64,000 bases of DNA from Gammaproteobacteria bacterium (GCA_012960755.1 DUAT01000073.1:1-64000); one strand, 5' to 3'; positions 47,272 through 56,677 are shown, numbered from the stretch's first letter. Notes: generated by a model not told the origin, from the letters alone. Program-made: numbers and translations.

Positions 47272-47958
47272 ATGGCACGTAGAGAATCCCGCTTTCTCAA
47301 ACAACAAAAAATGGCCGTCGGCGTTGCCCTTGTCATCATTCTCGGAGTCATGGTTTACCTGTCGACACTCCTTGTATCTGACGTCCCGGGCGGTGAATTC
47401 GTGGAAGGGGAGCACTATACCTTGCTGGAGAATCCGCGCAGAATTCGCGGCGACAAGATCGAGATCATGGAATTTTTCTCTTACGGATGCATCCACTGTT
47501 ATAACTTTGACGATGACCTCGCAGATTGGGTCGAGGCGCATGAGGATACCATCACTTTTATCAGAACCCCGGTACTCGCGAACGAACTCTGGCGCAACTA
47601 TGGCCGCGCTTATTACGCGATGGAGGAGCTCGGCATGCTCGAAGAAAACCATGCGCGACTGTTCCGTGAAGTACATGACGGCAGAAAGATTCTCGGTTCC
47701 GCAGATAAGCTTGCCAGTTTGTTGGCCTCAGGGGATGTATCACAGGAGTCCATCGCTACCGCCTATAGCTCAACAATTGTTAATCAAAAAATAGCCCGGG
47801 CAGACAGTCTGTCACGAAGGTTTAAAATCGCAACAGTACCCAATGTTGTGGTTAACGGTAAATACCTGGTGAAGTCAACACGGGAAGTGGGGCTTGCCCG
47901 AATGCTGGATGTGATGGATTACCTGATTGAAAAGGAAACGCAGCCAGAGGCTGACTAA
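47272..47958 (+). CDS. DsbA-like thiol:disulfide oxidoreductase, membrane-anchored
   Basis: The 228-residue protein has an N-terminal membrane anchor (MAVGVALVIILGVMVYLSTLLV), then a thioredoxin fold with EFFSYGCIHCYNFDDDLADWV (CIHC active site; DsbA has CPHC), and the cis-Pro block KIATVPNVVVNGKYLV. The helical insert is of normal size. It should catalyse disulfide exchange on the periplasmic side. No dsbB is nearby. A terminator-like hairpin follows at once. Confidence 0.9.
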   Translation: MARRESRFLKQQKMAVGVALVIILGVMVYLSTLLVSDVPGGEFVEGEHYTLLENPRRIRGDKIEIMEFFSYGCIHCYNFDDDLADWVEAHEDTITFIRTPVLANELWRNYGRAYYAMEELGMLEENHARLFREVHDGRKILGSADKLASLLASGDVSQESIATAYSSTIVNQKIARADSLSRRFKIATVPNVVVNGKYLVKSTREVGLARMLDVMDYLIEKETQPEAD

Positions 47959-47962
47959 AGCA

Positions 47963-47994
47963 TCCACGTTCTTAGAACGTGGACCTACCTTTTT
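47963..47994 (+). terminator. Rho-independent terminator after the DsbA-like gene
   Basis: TCCACGTTC-tta-GAACGTGGA is a perfect 9-bp stem with a three-base loop, beginning five bases after the stop codon and followed by CCTACC and TTTTT. Confidence 0.75.
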
Positions 47995-48131
47995 CCAGTT
48001 GGTCGAATAATCCTCCCTCGACTCCCAATAAAATTGACGCCAAGATAATTGGGTAGGTATGTTGTGAATTGCGGCTGATCCGATTTCGTTTGGCTAGCGG
48101 CAGATTGGATAGACCCAATTCCACTACTGGT

Positions 48132-48321
48132 TTAGTTCAGCTTATCCCATTTTTCGGCTACTAGTCGTTCTCGCTCAATAGGTGCTCCATTTAGTATCAC
48201 TGTGTCGATTGAATTCCAGGCTTCTATTGTATCCAAAGGGTTTTCATCCAATAAAAGCAAATTGGCGATCATACGTAGCGCTCGATATTGCCAGCAGAAT
48301 TAGAACTACTGGTAATCGCAC
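48132..48321 (-). pseudogene. Amidohydrolase reduced to signal peptide and last 46 codons
   Basis: GTG 48321, behind GGATAGGGAGA, opens a signal peptide (VRLPVVLILLAISSAT) that runs out of frame after some 17 codons. From 48272 another frame gives ANLLLLDENPLDTIEAWNSI and DTVILNGAPIERERL to a TAA at 48132. This is the usual end of imidazolonepropionase-like amidohydrolases (ADLVLLDANPL...I..VVLNGR). About 400 residues, including all metal ligands, are missing. Only a single deletion from near the start to near the end is needed to explain it. The rest of the 47995-48391 gap holds nothing I can identify. Confidence 0.72.
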
Positions 48322-48391
48322 TAAGAGTCTCCCTATCCTTCAATCTTTGCTGTTGTCAATTCAGGGGGCTATCAAGCGGTGGTGGAGATCG

Positions 48392-49792
48392 CTACACCGC
48401 CAGATAACCAAAGATTTTCCCCGGATTCATGATGCCGCTGGGGTCCAGTGCTTTCTTGATACTCTGCATCAACTCTATTTCTTCTGCACTCCGTGACCAG
48501 GATAGATAGTCCCTTTTCTGTAATCCGATGCCATGCTCTGCTGATACCGACCCTCCCCGCGTCGTGAGCCCCTGGTATACCATTTCTTCTACGGCCTTTT
48601 TCGCTTCTTTGGAATCGTCACCCATCCCGACAATGATATGTAAATTGCCATCCCCAAGATGACCGAAAATCATGCAGCTGTGATCATTCCATTTTACCGC
48701 AAGATTATTCTTCAGTTCCTCAACATAAGATTCCATTTCGTCCAGGGAAACGCTGACATCAAATGTGAAAATAGGCCAGTTCTGTGCGACCTGGCCCACA
48801 TCATCTCGTATCGCCCACATGGCATCACGCTCAGACTGGCTCTGGGCAACAACTGCATCGATGATCACCTCGTCTTCCAAGGATTTTGAAAGTACCTCAA
48901 CGAACCTGTCAGCATCTGCTTCAAGGGACCCACCCATGGCCTCCAGCAAAATATAGTAGTTGTAGTCGTGGACCAGTGGAGGTGAACCTGCTGCGGGCGG
49001 AGTAGTAACAAGTTTGTAGTAGTCCTTCCACAACACCTCGAATGCACTCAGTGTTCCACCTAACGCTCGATCAACGTGATTAAGGAATGTTGTCACCTGA
49101 CTGAATTCGTTCACTGCAACCAGCGCCATATTCTGACTTATAGGCATGGGCCGGACTCGCAAGACCAGGCGCGTCACTACCCCCAGCGTGCCTTCAGCGC
49201 CTATAAAAAATTGTTTGATGTCGTAACCAGTATTATTTTTGATAATTTTTTTCATTGTAGAAATAATCGTACCATCGGCGAGTACTACCTCCATCCCCAG
49301 AACCTGGTCTCGCATCATGCCATAGCGAATCACTCGATTGCCCCCGGCGTTGGTGGAAACGTTGCCGCCAATAGTGGCTGTACCGCGAGCACCGAGATCC
49401 AGGGGGAACAACATACCGGCCTTTTCTGCCTCTTCCTGCACGAGCTGTAACGGCACTCCCGCCTGCACAGTGATTGTCCTGCTTTCGATATCAACTTCCT
49501 CTATCTTATTCATTCGCTCCATTGTGATTGCGACCTCTCGCTTGATGGAGGCGGCGCCTTCCACTAATCCTGTTAGCCCACCATGCGGAACCACCGGTTG
49601 GCCTGCCGCGTGACAAACCCTGAGAATTTCTGAAACTTCCTGGGTTGATCTGGGCCTGACCAGTGCAAGAGGTTCAAGGGTTCCGGTCGGAAATGCGCCC
49701 CCGCCAGGAAACTGTCTCTCGGCCAGGCGCTCACCGTAGAGCACACCATTTTCGCCCAGCAGCGACTCAAGTTCTGTGATTAACTCACTCAT
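48392..49792 (-). CDS. FAD-linked oxidase, GlcD/D-2-hydroxyacid dehydrogenase type
   Basis: The 466-residue protein has an FAD_binding_4 domain with PHGGLTGLVEGA and LFPLDLGARGTATIGGNVSTNAGGNRVIRYG (the FAD pyrophosphate region), IGAEGTLGVVTRLVLRV, and a C-terminal FAD-oxidase domain with CMIFGHLGDGNLHI and SAEHGIGLQKRDYL. It oxidises a D-2-hydroxy acid such as D-lactate, glycolate or D-2-hydroxyglutarate; length and sequence suit the D-lactate/2-hydroxyglutarate group. It is a likely first unit of a minus-strand run of oxidative enzymes. Confidence 0.93.
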   Translation of the reverse strand: MSELITELESLLGENGVLYGERLAERQFPGGGAFPTGTLEPLALVRPRSTQEVSEILRVCHAAGQPVVPHGGLTGLVEGAASIKREVAITMERMNKIEEVDIESRTITVQAGVPLQLVQEEAEKAGMLFPLDLGARGTATIGGNVSTNAGGNRVIRYGMMRDQVLGMEVVLADGTIISTMKKIIKNNTGYDIKQFFIGAEGTLGVVTRLVLRVRPMPISQNMALVAVNEFSQVTTFLNHVDRALGGTLSAFEVLWKDYYKLVTTPPAAGSPPLVHDYNYYILLEAMGGSLEADADRFVEVLSKSLEDEVIIDAVVAQSQSERDAMWAIRDDVGQVAQNWPIFTFDVSVSLDEMESYVEELKNNLAVKWNDHSCMIFGHLGDGNLHIIVGMGDDSKEAKKAVEEMVYQGLTTRGGSVSAEHGIGLQKRDYLSWSRSAEEIELMQSIKKALDPSGIMNPGKIFGYLAV

Positions 49793-49870
49793 GTTAATTT
49801 ACCAGATATCAAATTAATGGTGCCTTTGTTGCACCTCTATGGCATAAAACGCCTGGACGGAGACCAATTC

Positions 49871-50212
49871 CTAGTCTGTGATTTTTTTGTCCAGATGAGG
49901 CATTGAGTCCGGATCCCCGGCTTTCATGTAACGTTCTTCCGTGCCGGTTCGCGTCACATTTTCGTAAACCCCATTGTCACGTTTTACCAGTTTGGTAAAC
50001 CCCAGGTTTTTAAGCCCGCTGTTGCCAACCGGTGTATTCGCCATGGGTGCTGTCGTGATGACTCTTGATACAGGGGCATCTGACAATACATCTCCAAGAT
50101 CCAGGTCTGCGAGTTCGCATACCTCACCCCAGGTTTGCAGCTTTCTTGCTATAGGGTGAACTACCTCAACGGTTCGTTGATTCTCTTCGCAAAAATAGTC
50201 ATATCGTGGCAT
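49871..50212 (-). CDS. FmdB-like zinc-ribbon family protein with degenerate Cys
   Basis: The 113-residue protein starts PRYDYFCEENQRTVEVVHPIA, the layout of FmdB-type putative regulatory proteins (PxYxYxCExC...). Of the two CxxC pairs that bind zinc only one Cys of each is left (FCEEN and EVCELADL), so it cannot form the usual zinc ribbon. The tail ANTPVGNSGLKNLGFTKLVKRDNGVYENVT is unlike a known domain. It lies 29 bases after an acyl-CoA ligase and may be co-transcribed with it. Role unknown. Confidence 0.7.
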   Translation of the reverse strand: MPRYDYFCEENQRTVEVVHPIARKLQTWGEVCELADLDLGDVLSDAPVSRVITTAPMANTPVGNSGLKNLGFTKLVKRDNGVYENVTRTGTEERYMKAGDPDSMPHLDKKITD

Positions 50213-50240
50213 CGTATGTTTCCTTGTCTACGAAAAAACC

Positions 50241-51788
50241 CTAAACCGGTGCTGGTCCAGGAAAGTCCTCCCTTAACAGACGTTTTAGCACTTTTCCACT
50301 TGGGTTGCGTGGAATAACATCGATAAAGGTTGCACCTTTCGGCAACTTGAATCGCGCAAGTTTCCCATCGCAGAACTTGAGGATATCGGCTTCGGATAAA
50401 TCGTCGACATTCTTGACGATAACCGCAAATGGCGATTCACCCCATCGTTCGCTTGGCTGGCCAATAACAGCCACCTCTGCAACCCCCGGATGTCCCAGAA
50501 TAATGTTCTCAATCTCTGCTGGATAAACATTCTCACCGCCGGAGATAATCATATCCTTGATACGATCTTGGATGTAGATGAAACCTTCTTCATCCATGCT
50601 CGCCACATCACCAGTACGAAGCCAGCCCCCATCGACGATGGTTTCTTTCGTTGCTTCGGGTCTGTTCCAGTATTCTTTCATCACATGCTGGCCAGATACC
50701 CAGACTTCACCCTGCTCATCAGGTGGGCAATTGTTACCCTCTTCGTCAACTATACGGATTTCTGTATGAAAAAAGGCGCGGCCAGTAGAACCAATTTTCT
50801 TGATCGCATTTTCACCGTTGATAACAGCGGCTGGGCCGCAGGTTTCCGTGAGGCCATAGATCTGTTGCACTTCAACGCCAATCTTGTCATATGCCTCAAT
50901 AAGACTCACGGGTAAAGGCGATGCGCCGGACAGGATGTACCGCAGCGCACTGATATCGAACCGATCCAGGTCAGGCACCTGCAACATAAAGTTAAGCATG
51001 GCGGGAACAAACAAGCAGTGATTTATCTTCTCATCCTGGATCAGTTGCCAGGCCTTCTGGGGATCGAATTCTCGCATCACAACACTGGTCACCCCGCGGT
51101 ATACATTGAGGATGAGAGGCGTCAGGGCACCAACATGGAACATCGGCAGGGCTGCCAGGTTTATATCACCATCCCTGTAGTCGCAAGTAATCGCGAAAGT
51201 GAGCAGCGCCCACAGTGAGGTCGCATGGGTGTGCACCACGCCCTTGGGTAAACCTGTCGTACCCGAGGTATACATGATGTAGAGCAGATCATCATCTACA
51301 GCACTAACCTCGGGCTCAGAGGCGTTGCCGCTCTGTTCGAACCTCGCGTAGTCTTTGGAAAAATTGCTCTCGCCATCAGTTTTTGAAACCTGGATCCACT
51401 CATTCAGGTCGGTTTTGTCTCCACGACCATATAGATCAGTTACCAGGTCAATAAACTCCTCGCCAAATATCAGTGTCGTCGAGCCACTGTCTTTTAGAAT
51501 AAACTCAAGCTCATCGGCAACCAGTCGCCAGTTCAGTGGAACTACGATGCCACCAATTTTTGCGATGGCAAAGTAAGCCGTCATAAATTCCGGGCTGTTC
51601 ATCATCAATAACGCAACCCTGTCGCCGGGTTCTACGCCGGACGCAAGGAGCGCGTTAGCAAGCTTGTTACAGCGCGTGTTTAACTCCCGGAAAGTCAGGC
51701 GCAGGCCGGAACCACTGTCAATATAGGCTTCCCGATCCCCGTTTAGTTCGGCACGTTTTGTCAGTAACAATCCAATGTTATTCTTCAT
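50241..51788 (-). CDS. Acyl-CoA synthetase (AMP-dependent, long-chain type)
   Basis: The 515-residue enzyme has LLYIMYTSGTTGLPKGVVHTH (AMP P-loop) near residue 170, QQIYGLTETCGPA near 305, GGWLRTGDVASMDEEGFIYIQDRIKDMIISGGENVYPAEIE near 400, and the catalytic Lys in PRNPSGKVLKRLL near the end. It makes acyl-CoA from a carboxylic acid, ATP and CoA. Next to an acyl-CoA dehydrogenase, it probably feeds beta-oxidation. It reads toward the FmdB-like gene. Confidence 0.94.
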   Translation of the reverse strand: MKNNIGLLLTKRAELNGDREAYIDSGSGLRLTFRELNTRCNKLANALLASGVEPGDRVALLMMNSPEFMTAYFAIAKIGGIVVPLNWRLVADELEFILKDSGSTTLIFGEEFIDLVTDLYGRGDKTDLNEWIQVSKTDGESNFSKDYARFEQSGNASEPEVSAVDDDLLYIMYTSGTTGLPKGVVHTHATSLWALLTFAITCDYRDGDINLAALPMFHVGALTPLILNVYRGVTSVVMREFDPQKAWQLIQDEKINHCLFVPAMLNFMLQVPDLDRFDISALRYILSGASPLPVSLIEAYDKIGVEVQQIYGLTETCGPAAVINGENAIKKIGSTGRAFFHTEIRIVDEEGNNCPPDEQGEVWVSGQHVMKEYWNRPEATKETIVDGGWLRTGDVASMDEEGFIYIQDRIKDMIISGGENVYPAEIENIILGHPGVAEVAVIGQPSERWGESPFAVIVKNVDDLSEADILKFCDGKLARFKLPKGATFIDVIPRNPSGKVLKRLLREDFPGPAPV

Positions 51789-51856
51789 GAGTCTCTTCGC
51801 TTTTGTTTTGTTGTTTACTCGGAAGTCCCACTACGATTTTAACTAGTTTCCCCGGA

Positions 51857-53011
51857 CTAACGACCTACCAGGCTTCGGGAAATCAGCTCCTTCATAATCT
51901 CGGAGGTACCGCCATAAATTCGCTGGATCCGGGCATCAACGAAAGCCCTGGATATCTTGTACTCTTTCATATAACCGTACCCACCAAACAGCTGCACACA
52001 CCGATCGGCCACTTTCCCCTGCATCTCACTGGCGGCCAGTTTACACATGGACGCTTCCTCCGAAGAAAGCTCACCATCGATAAATTTTTGCGTAAATTTC
52101 TCTGCCAGCGCCTTGTTCAGCTCAATTTCGGTTTTCATGTCAGCCAGCACGTAACGGGTGTTTTGAAAACTGGCGATGGACTGACCGAACGCCATTCGCT
52201 CCTTGGTATACTCTACCGTCCAGTCAAGCATCCCTTCAGCGGCTGCTACGCAACCAACACCCAATATCAAGCGCTCCCTTGGCAATTCGTTCATCAGATT
52301 GGCAAAACCCTTGCCTTCGCCACCCAGGATATCCTTTGCCGGAACCCTGACATCGCTAAGAAAAATCTCGGAGGTATCCCCGGAGTGCAAACCCATCTTG
52401 TCCAGGTTTCTCCCTTTTTCGTACCCCGGCAGGCTGCAATCAACAGTAAACAGGGTCATGCCCTTGGCGCCCAGCTTGGGATCAGTTTTCGTGGCCAGGA
52501 CAATAACATCCGCATGCTGGCCATTGGTGATAAAAGTCTTTTGGCCGTTGATCACATAATCGTCGCCATTCTTGATGGCTGAGGTCTTCATTCCCTGCAG
52601 GTCACTGCCAGCGGAGGGTTCTGTCATACCTATGGCACCCACGACCTCTCCGGAGACCATTTTGGGTAACCAGTGCTCTTTTTGTTCATCGTTGCCCAGG
52701 TTCAATATATAAGGTGCCACAATGTCAGAGTGGACGGAAACGCCGGATGCCAGGGCACCATAGCCTCCCCGGGAGATCTCCTCGACAACGACACAACTGA
52801 GTTCAAAAGATGCATCATAACCACCGTACTTCGAAGGCATGTCCACACACAGGAATCCGTTCTCGCCTAATTTGTTCCACAATTCCCGGGGCCAGATTTC
52901 ATCTTTTTCCCACTGCTCGTAGTGGGGTTCAACTTCAACTTCAAGAAACTTTCTGACGCCATCGCGAAACAGTTCCTTTTCCGAAGCATCCAGTTTGATG
53001 GGTTCATTCAT
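51857..53011 (-). CDS. Acyl-CoA dehydrogenase, long-chain type
   Basis: The 384-residue protein has the FAD and substrate motifs VVGAIGMTEPSAGSDLQGMKTSA and FITNGQHADVIVLATK, then CVQLFGGYGYMKEYKISRAFVDARIQRIYGGTSEIMKELI. The IYGGTSEIMKEL ending is that of long-chain acyl-CoA dehydrogenases, in which the catalytic Glu sits elsewhere than in MCAD. It introduces the first double bond in beta-oxidation and passes electrons to ETF. It lies 68 bases upstream of the acyl-CoA ligase on the same strand. Confidence 0.94.
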   Translation of the reverse strand: MNEPIKLDASEKELFRDGVRKFLEVEVEPHYEQWEKDEIWPRELWNKLGENGFLCVDMPSKYGGYDASFELSCVVVEEISRGGYGALASGVSVHSDIVAPYILNLGNDEQKEHWLPKMVSGEVVGAIGMTEPSAGSDLQGMKTSAIKNGDDYVINGQKTFITNGQHADVIVLATKTDPKLGAKGMTLFTVDCSLPGYEKGRNLDKMGLHSGDTSEIFLSDVRVPAKDILGGEGKGFANLMNELPRERLILGVGCVAAAEGMLDWTVEYTKERMAFGQSIASFQNTRYVLADMKTEIELNKALAEKFTQKFIDGELSSEEASMCKLAASEMQGKVADRCVQLFGGYGYMKEYKISRAFVDARIQRIYGGTSEIMKELISRSLVGR

Positions 53012-53180
53012 AGTTGTTGCCTCACTCGCTCTACTAATTACTATTCACATCATCCCAGGACAATAGTGTCACAGGACGAATCTGGTTATCGTTCACGCGG
53101 TCGCATTTTATTGTTTTCCTGGCCAAAATTCGAGCCACAGCCTCGTCAAACACGTAACTCTTGAAATTCGCGGAATGGGC

Positions 53181-54782
53181 TTAACAGGAAGTAACGACGT
53201 TCCCATCCAGTTTTAGCCGCATCCGGACGGTTGCAACCTCATCCAATCGTTTATCTGGGTTCCAGCCCAGTAAATCGCCCATAATTTCAACCGCAGGTTC
53301 GACTATTCCAGCCACTTCCCTGGGCTGATACAACGCAGCTCGTGTGCGCCGATACAAAACATCTTCCAGGGTGAGCGCAAGTTCCTGTTCGACTGCCCAG
53401 TAAATTTCTCCTTTCAACACCAGACCACCAATCACCAGGTGTTCTTGCCCCAGACCCAGGACCTGTTCGCTTTCACCACCGTAGAGACGAACCAGCCGCT
53501 CCGCCACCTGGTCTTTCAAATTGAATTTCAGCTTCAGGCTTGCCGCGTACTGATCCAGTGAACCGTCTATTTCTCCACCTGGCAGAGGCACATCCTGCAC
53601 CCGCGTCGGGACGCTGGCACCTAGTAACTTACAAGCCTCGACGACGGTATCTTCTGCCATCTTCCTGTATCCGGTCAGCTTTCCACCAGCAATGGTAACC
53701 AGTCCGGACTGACTCACCCACACCTCATCCCGGCGAGATATTTCCTTGGTCGCTTTACCTTCCTCGTGAATGAGGGGCCGAAGTCCTGCCCAGCTCGTGA
53801 GACAATCTTCCATTTTCAGTTCAACGCCAAAATAGCGCTGCACAGGCTCAAACAGGTACTCAACTTCGTCAACCGTCACCCCGGGCCAGAGCTCCGGTCC
53901 GGTTGTGTGTTCACTGTCGGTTGTACCGATGTAAACAACATCACCGCGAGGAACAACAAAAACCGGCCGCTTGTCTTTGGCGATAGTGAAGACCAGCTCT
54001 TTAACCGGTAGCTTTGACAGGGGCACAACGATGTGAACGCCTTTGGACAGCACCATTGACCTTGGCATTTCGAGACCATCATATTGACAGACACCTTCAA
54101 CCCAGGGGCCAGCAGCATTAATGACGACCTTACCCTTAACAAGGACTTCCTCCCCGGTTAATTCACAGGTCGCCCTGACCCCGGTGATCCGCGAATAATC
54201 CTTCAAAAAACCAGTAACCTTCATCCGGTTGACGGCACTGGCACCCGCCAGAATCCCGGCACGCACATTGGCAATGACCAGCCTCGCATCATCCGTAAGA
54301 TATTCTCGATAGACACAGGCATATGGAAACTCTGAACGGTCAAGCAGGGGTTCCTGCTCCTCTAGTGAGGAACCTGACAGACTGAAATGACCGTCTGATT
54401 TACTGACCTGGCCGAGTCGTTCGTATATTGATATACCGGTTGCATATTTCAACAATTCAATTCGATGCGCTGCCGGTACCATGAGCCACTTGGGTTCCGC
54501 CAGATGGGGCGCAAGCTGGTTAACCCGCTTACGTTCCCGCGCGGCTTCCCTGACAACATGGATATGCCCCATGGCAAGATAACGCAGACCACCGTGAATC
54601 AGCTTGGTTGATTTACTGGATGTGCCCGAGGCAAAGTCTTCTGCTTCAATCAGTGCCACAGACAACCCTTGCAGCGCGGCTTGCCGAAGAATGCCTGCAC
54701 CCGTGATACCGCCACCAATGACAATCAGGTCGTACTGATTCTCTCGCAGATTCTGTAGCTGGTGGGCTCGTCCCCCGCTCAG
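53181..54782 (-). CDS. glpD: Glycerol-3-phosphate dehydrogenase (FAD), probable CTG start
   Basis: The 533-residue GlpD oxidises sn-glycerol-3-phosphate to DHAP at the membrane. The FAD loop QYDLIVIGGGITGAGILRQAAL lies upstream of any ATG, GTG or TTG: going back from the loop, the frame meets an in-frame TGA inside the previous gene with no standard start in between. A very strong site GAGGTGATC, matching the anti-SD tail, sits just before CTG 54782, and CTG overlaps the upstream TGA as CTGA. Other marks are EAEDFASGTSSKSTKLIHGGLRYL, VVINAAGPWVEGV and a C-terminal DAO_C domain. The first TTG (54665) would cut off the FAD loop. Confidence 0.9.
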   Translation of the reverse strand: MSGGRAHQLQNLRENQYDLIVIGGGITGAGILRQAALQGLSVALIEAEDFASGTSSKSTKLIHGGLRYLAMGHIHVVREAARERKRVNQLAPHLAEPKWLMVPAAHRIELLKYATGISIYERLGQVSKSDGHFSLSGSSLEEQEPLLDRSEFPYACVYREYLTDDARLVIANVRAGILAGASAVNRMKVTGFLKDYSRITGVRATCELTGEEVLVKGKVVINAAGPWVEGVCQYDGLEMPRSMVLSKGVHIVVPLSKLPVKELVFTIAKDKRPVFVVPRGDVVYIGTTDSEHTTGPELWPGVTVDEVEYLFEPVQRYFGVELKMEDCLTSWAGLRPLIHEEGKATKEISRRDEVWVSQSGLVTIAGGKLTGYRKMAEDTVVEACKLLGASVPTRVQDVPLPGGEIDGSLDQYAASLKLKFNLKDQVAERLVRLYGGESEQVLGLGQEHLVIGGLVLKGEIYWAVEQELALTLEDVLYRRTRAALYQPREVAGIVEPAVEIMGDLLGWNPDKRLDEVATVRMRLKLDGNVVTSC

Positions 54783-56323
54783 AGGATCACCTCAATAAGC
54801 CTCGGCCCCATCGCATTCATTGCATCCTGGTATTGCTGATTAAAGTCTTCAATGGTATTGGCGCGGGTAGCCGGTACCCCCATGCCTTCAGACAACTGCA
54901 TAAAATCAATATCAGGATTGCTGATATCCAACATATCAAGAGTCTTTTTGTTCATTGACTGTGCACCGACCCGGGATAACTCCACCTGCAGTATCTGGTA
55001 CTTGCGATTGGCAAATATAATGACGCAGATATCGAGGTTTTCCCGTGCCATGGTCCACAATGACTGAATGGTATACATGGCTCCACCGTCGCCATGCAGG
55101 CAAATTACCTTGCGGTCCGGACATGCGACAGCAGCACCAATAGCCGTCGGCAAACCATAGCCAATCGAACCACCGGTGAGCGACAACCAGTCATGCGGTT
55201 CACTGGTCGCAGTATAGGCATAGCTACCTCCGCCTGAGGTCGCGCCTTCATCGACAACAATGGCATCGACAGGTAAGTATTCGGCTACCGTCATCCCGAC
55301 ACTAAACTGATTCAACTCGCCGGAACCAGCCCCCTGTTTTTCACGTTTTACCCTTCTGGGCTCATACTCCTCAGCGGACACAGCTTTACACAGGCGCACA
55401 AGGGCATCTTCTGCATTTTCCTTGACTGTCGTCAGGGTGTGTAAGGTTGCACCCTCGGGATAAAATTCGCTGGCTTTATCCGGATAAGCAAAAAACGCAA
55501 CCGGCGCTTTTGTGCCGACCATGATAAATTGCTCAATACCCTTTATCTGTTCATCCGCCTGTTCAGCAAAGTAACCAAGCCGCTCCACGGCGCAACGCCC
55601 CTCCCCCCTGGGCAAGCGCGTGACAAAGGTATCGCAAAAAACTTTTGCTCCAGTGGCCTGAGCAACCCTGTCAACGAGTTCCAGGGCATTTTCACTCAAA
55701 CCCATGTTACCAAGCAGAATCAGGCTGGGTTTTCCGTTGCCCAGCAATTCCGCTGCTTCGGTGACTGCGGGCTCCGCCGCCAATGGCGCTGTTGATGTGG
55801 CCTGTAATGCAACAGGATCACCAGACTCATCCCAGGCACAGTTGGCCGGAATGATGAGGGTGGCAATCTGGCCTGGTTTTTCGTTTGCAGCAATAACTGC
55901 TTCCGCTGCATCTGCAGGTAGACTAGGCGCATCGGCTGAGCTTTTGACCCAGTGAGAGACGGGTTGAGACAGCCCGATGATGTCGGAGGTTAGCGGTGCA
56001 TCGTATTTTTTGTGGTAGGTGGCGTGATCCCCAATCAGGTTCAAGACCGGGGAATTAGCCTTGTTGGCGTTGTGCAAATTGGCTGAGCCGTTAGATAATC
56101 CGGGTCCAAGGTGTAATAAAGTACAAGCAGGTTTTCCGGCCATTCGGCCATAACCATCAGCCGCCCCGGTACATACCCCTTCAAACAGTGCCAAAATGGA
56201 TCGCATCCCGTCGATCTTGCCGATGGCCGACACCATATGCATTTCAGACGTCCCGGGGTTAGTAAAACAAACCTCGACCCCATTATTGATCAGGGTTTGC
56301 AACATACTTTCAGCACCGTTCAT
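54779..56323 (-). CDS. Thiamine diphosphate-dependent acetolactate synthase-like enzyme
   Basis: The protein has 514 residues from ATG 56323, with an open frame to 56344. The N-terminal Pyr domain reads NNGVEVCFTNPGTSEMHMVSAIG and has the catalytic Glu in LALFEGVCTGAADGYGRM. The PP domain has the ThDP/Mg motif CLHGDGGAMYTIQSLWTMARENLDICVIIFANRKY (GDG...N). Partners of acetohydroxyacid synthase (the small subunit) are absent, and the sequence resembles benzoylformate-decarboxylase-like members, so the substrate may be another 2-oxo acid. It is coupled to glpD by a CTGA overlap. Confidence 0.9.
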   Translation of the reverse strand: MNGAESMLQTLINNGVEVCFTNPGTSEMHMVSAIGKIDGMRSILALFEGVCTGAADGYGRMAGKPACTLLHLGPGLSNGSANLHNANKANSPVLNLIGDHATYHKKYDAPLTSDIIGLSQPVSHWVKSSADAPSLPADAAEAVIAANEKPGQIATLIIPANCAWDESGDPVALQATSTAPLAAEPAVTEAAELLGNGKPSLILLGNMGLSENALELVDRVAQATGAKVFCDTFVTRLPRGEGRCAVERLGYFAEQADEQIKGIEQFIMVGTKAPVAFFAYPDKASEFYPEGATLHTLTTVKENAEDALVRLCKAVSAEEYEPRRVKREKQGAGSGELNQFSVGMTVAEYLPVDAIVVDEGATSGGGSYAYTATSEPHDWLSLTGGSIGYGLPTAIGAAVACPDRKVICLHGDGGAMYTIQSLWTMARENLDICVIIFANRKYQILQVELSRVGAQSMNKKTLDMLDISNPDIDFMQLSEGMGVPATRANTIEDFNQQYQDAMNAMGPRLIEVIL

Positions 56324-56677
56324 GCACACTTCTCCTTCAACCACACTTAATTTTAAGGGCGCGAGTATAACCCAGTGTCGTGTCCTGTTGCTGTGACAAA
56401 TTTGAGGGATACTTGAAGTGCTATCTATTCAGAACACCCCACTGGTCCTCATTCTAAATATACCCAAGCTTTGAATTGGTTAGAAAGACCATTTGAGAGT
56501 TACTTTTACCAAACATCTCTGGTCAATCCCACACACCAATAATGGGAGCAGAGTTATTTACCCTTAAATATCAATTACTTATTGATATTATCAACATTGG
56601 CATGAATCCTGAATTAACAACAATAAGAAAAAATCAGCAACAATCGTTAGTCAACCTAACCACGGCAGGTTTAACAA
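56324..56677. other. Gene-free spacer before the psp cluster
   Basis: A 354-bp AT-rich stretch without a credible gene. At 56372-56412 AGTGTCGTGTCCTGTT followed by GCTGTGACAAATTTGAGGG resembles the end and an inner part of the MITE-like element at 63238-63542. At 56597-56613 TTGGCATGAATCCTGAA partly fits a sigma-54 promoter (GG at -24, spacing right, but GA in place of GC at -12). Psp operons are sigma-54 driven in enterics, which makes this worth noting but weak. Confidence 0.45.

Noticed and set aside
54665..54667. TTG at 54665 as the glpD start
   Set aside because: It removes the GGGITGAG FAD-binding loop, which is plainly encoded upstream in the same frame.
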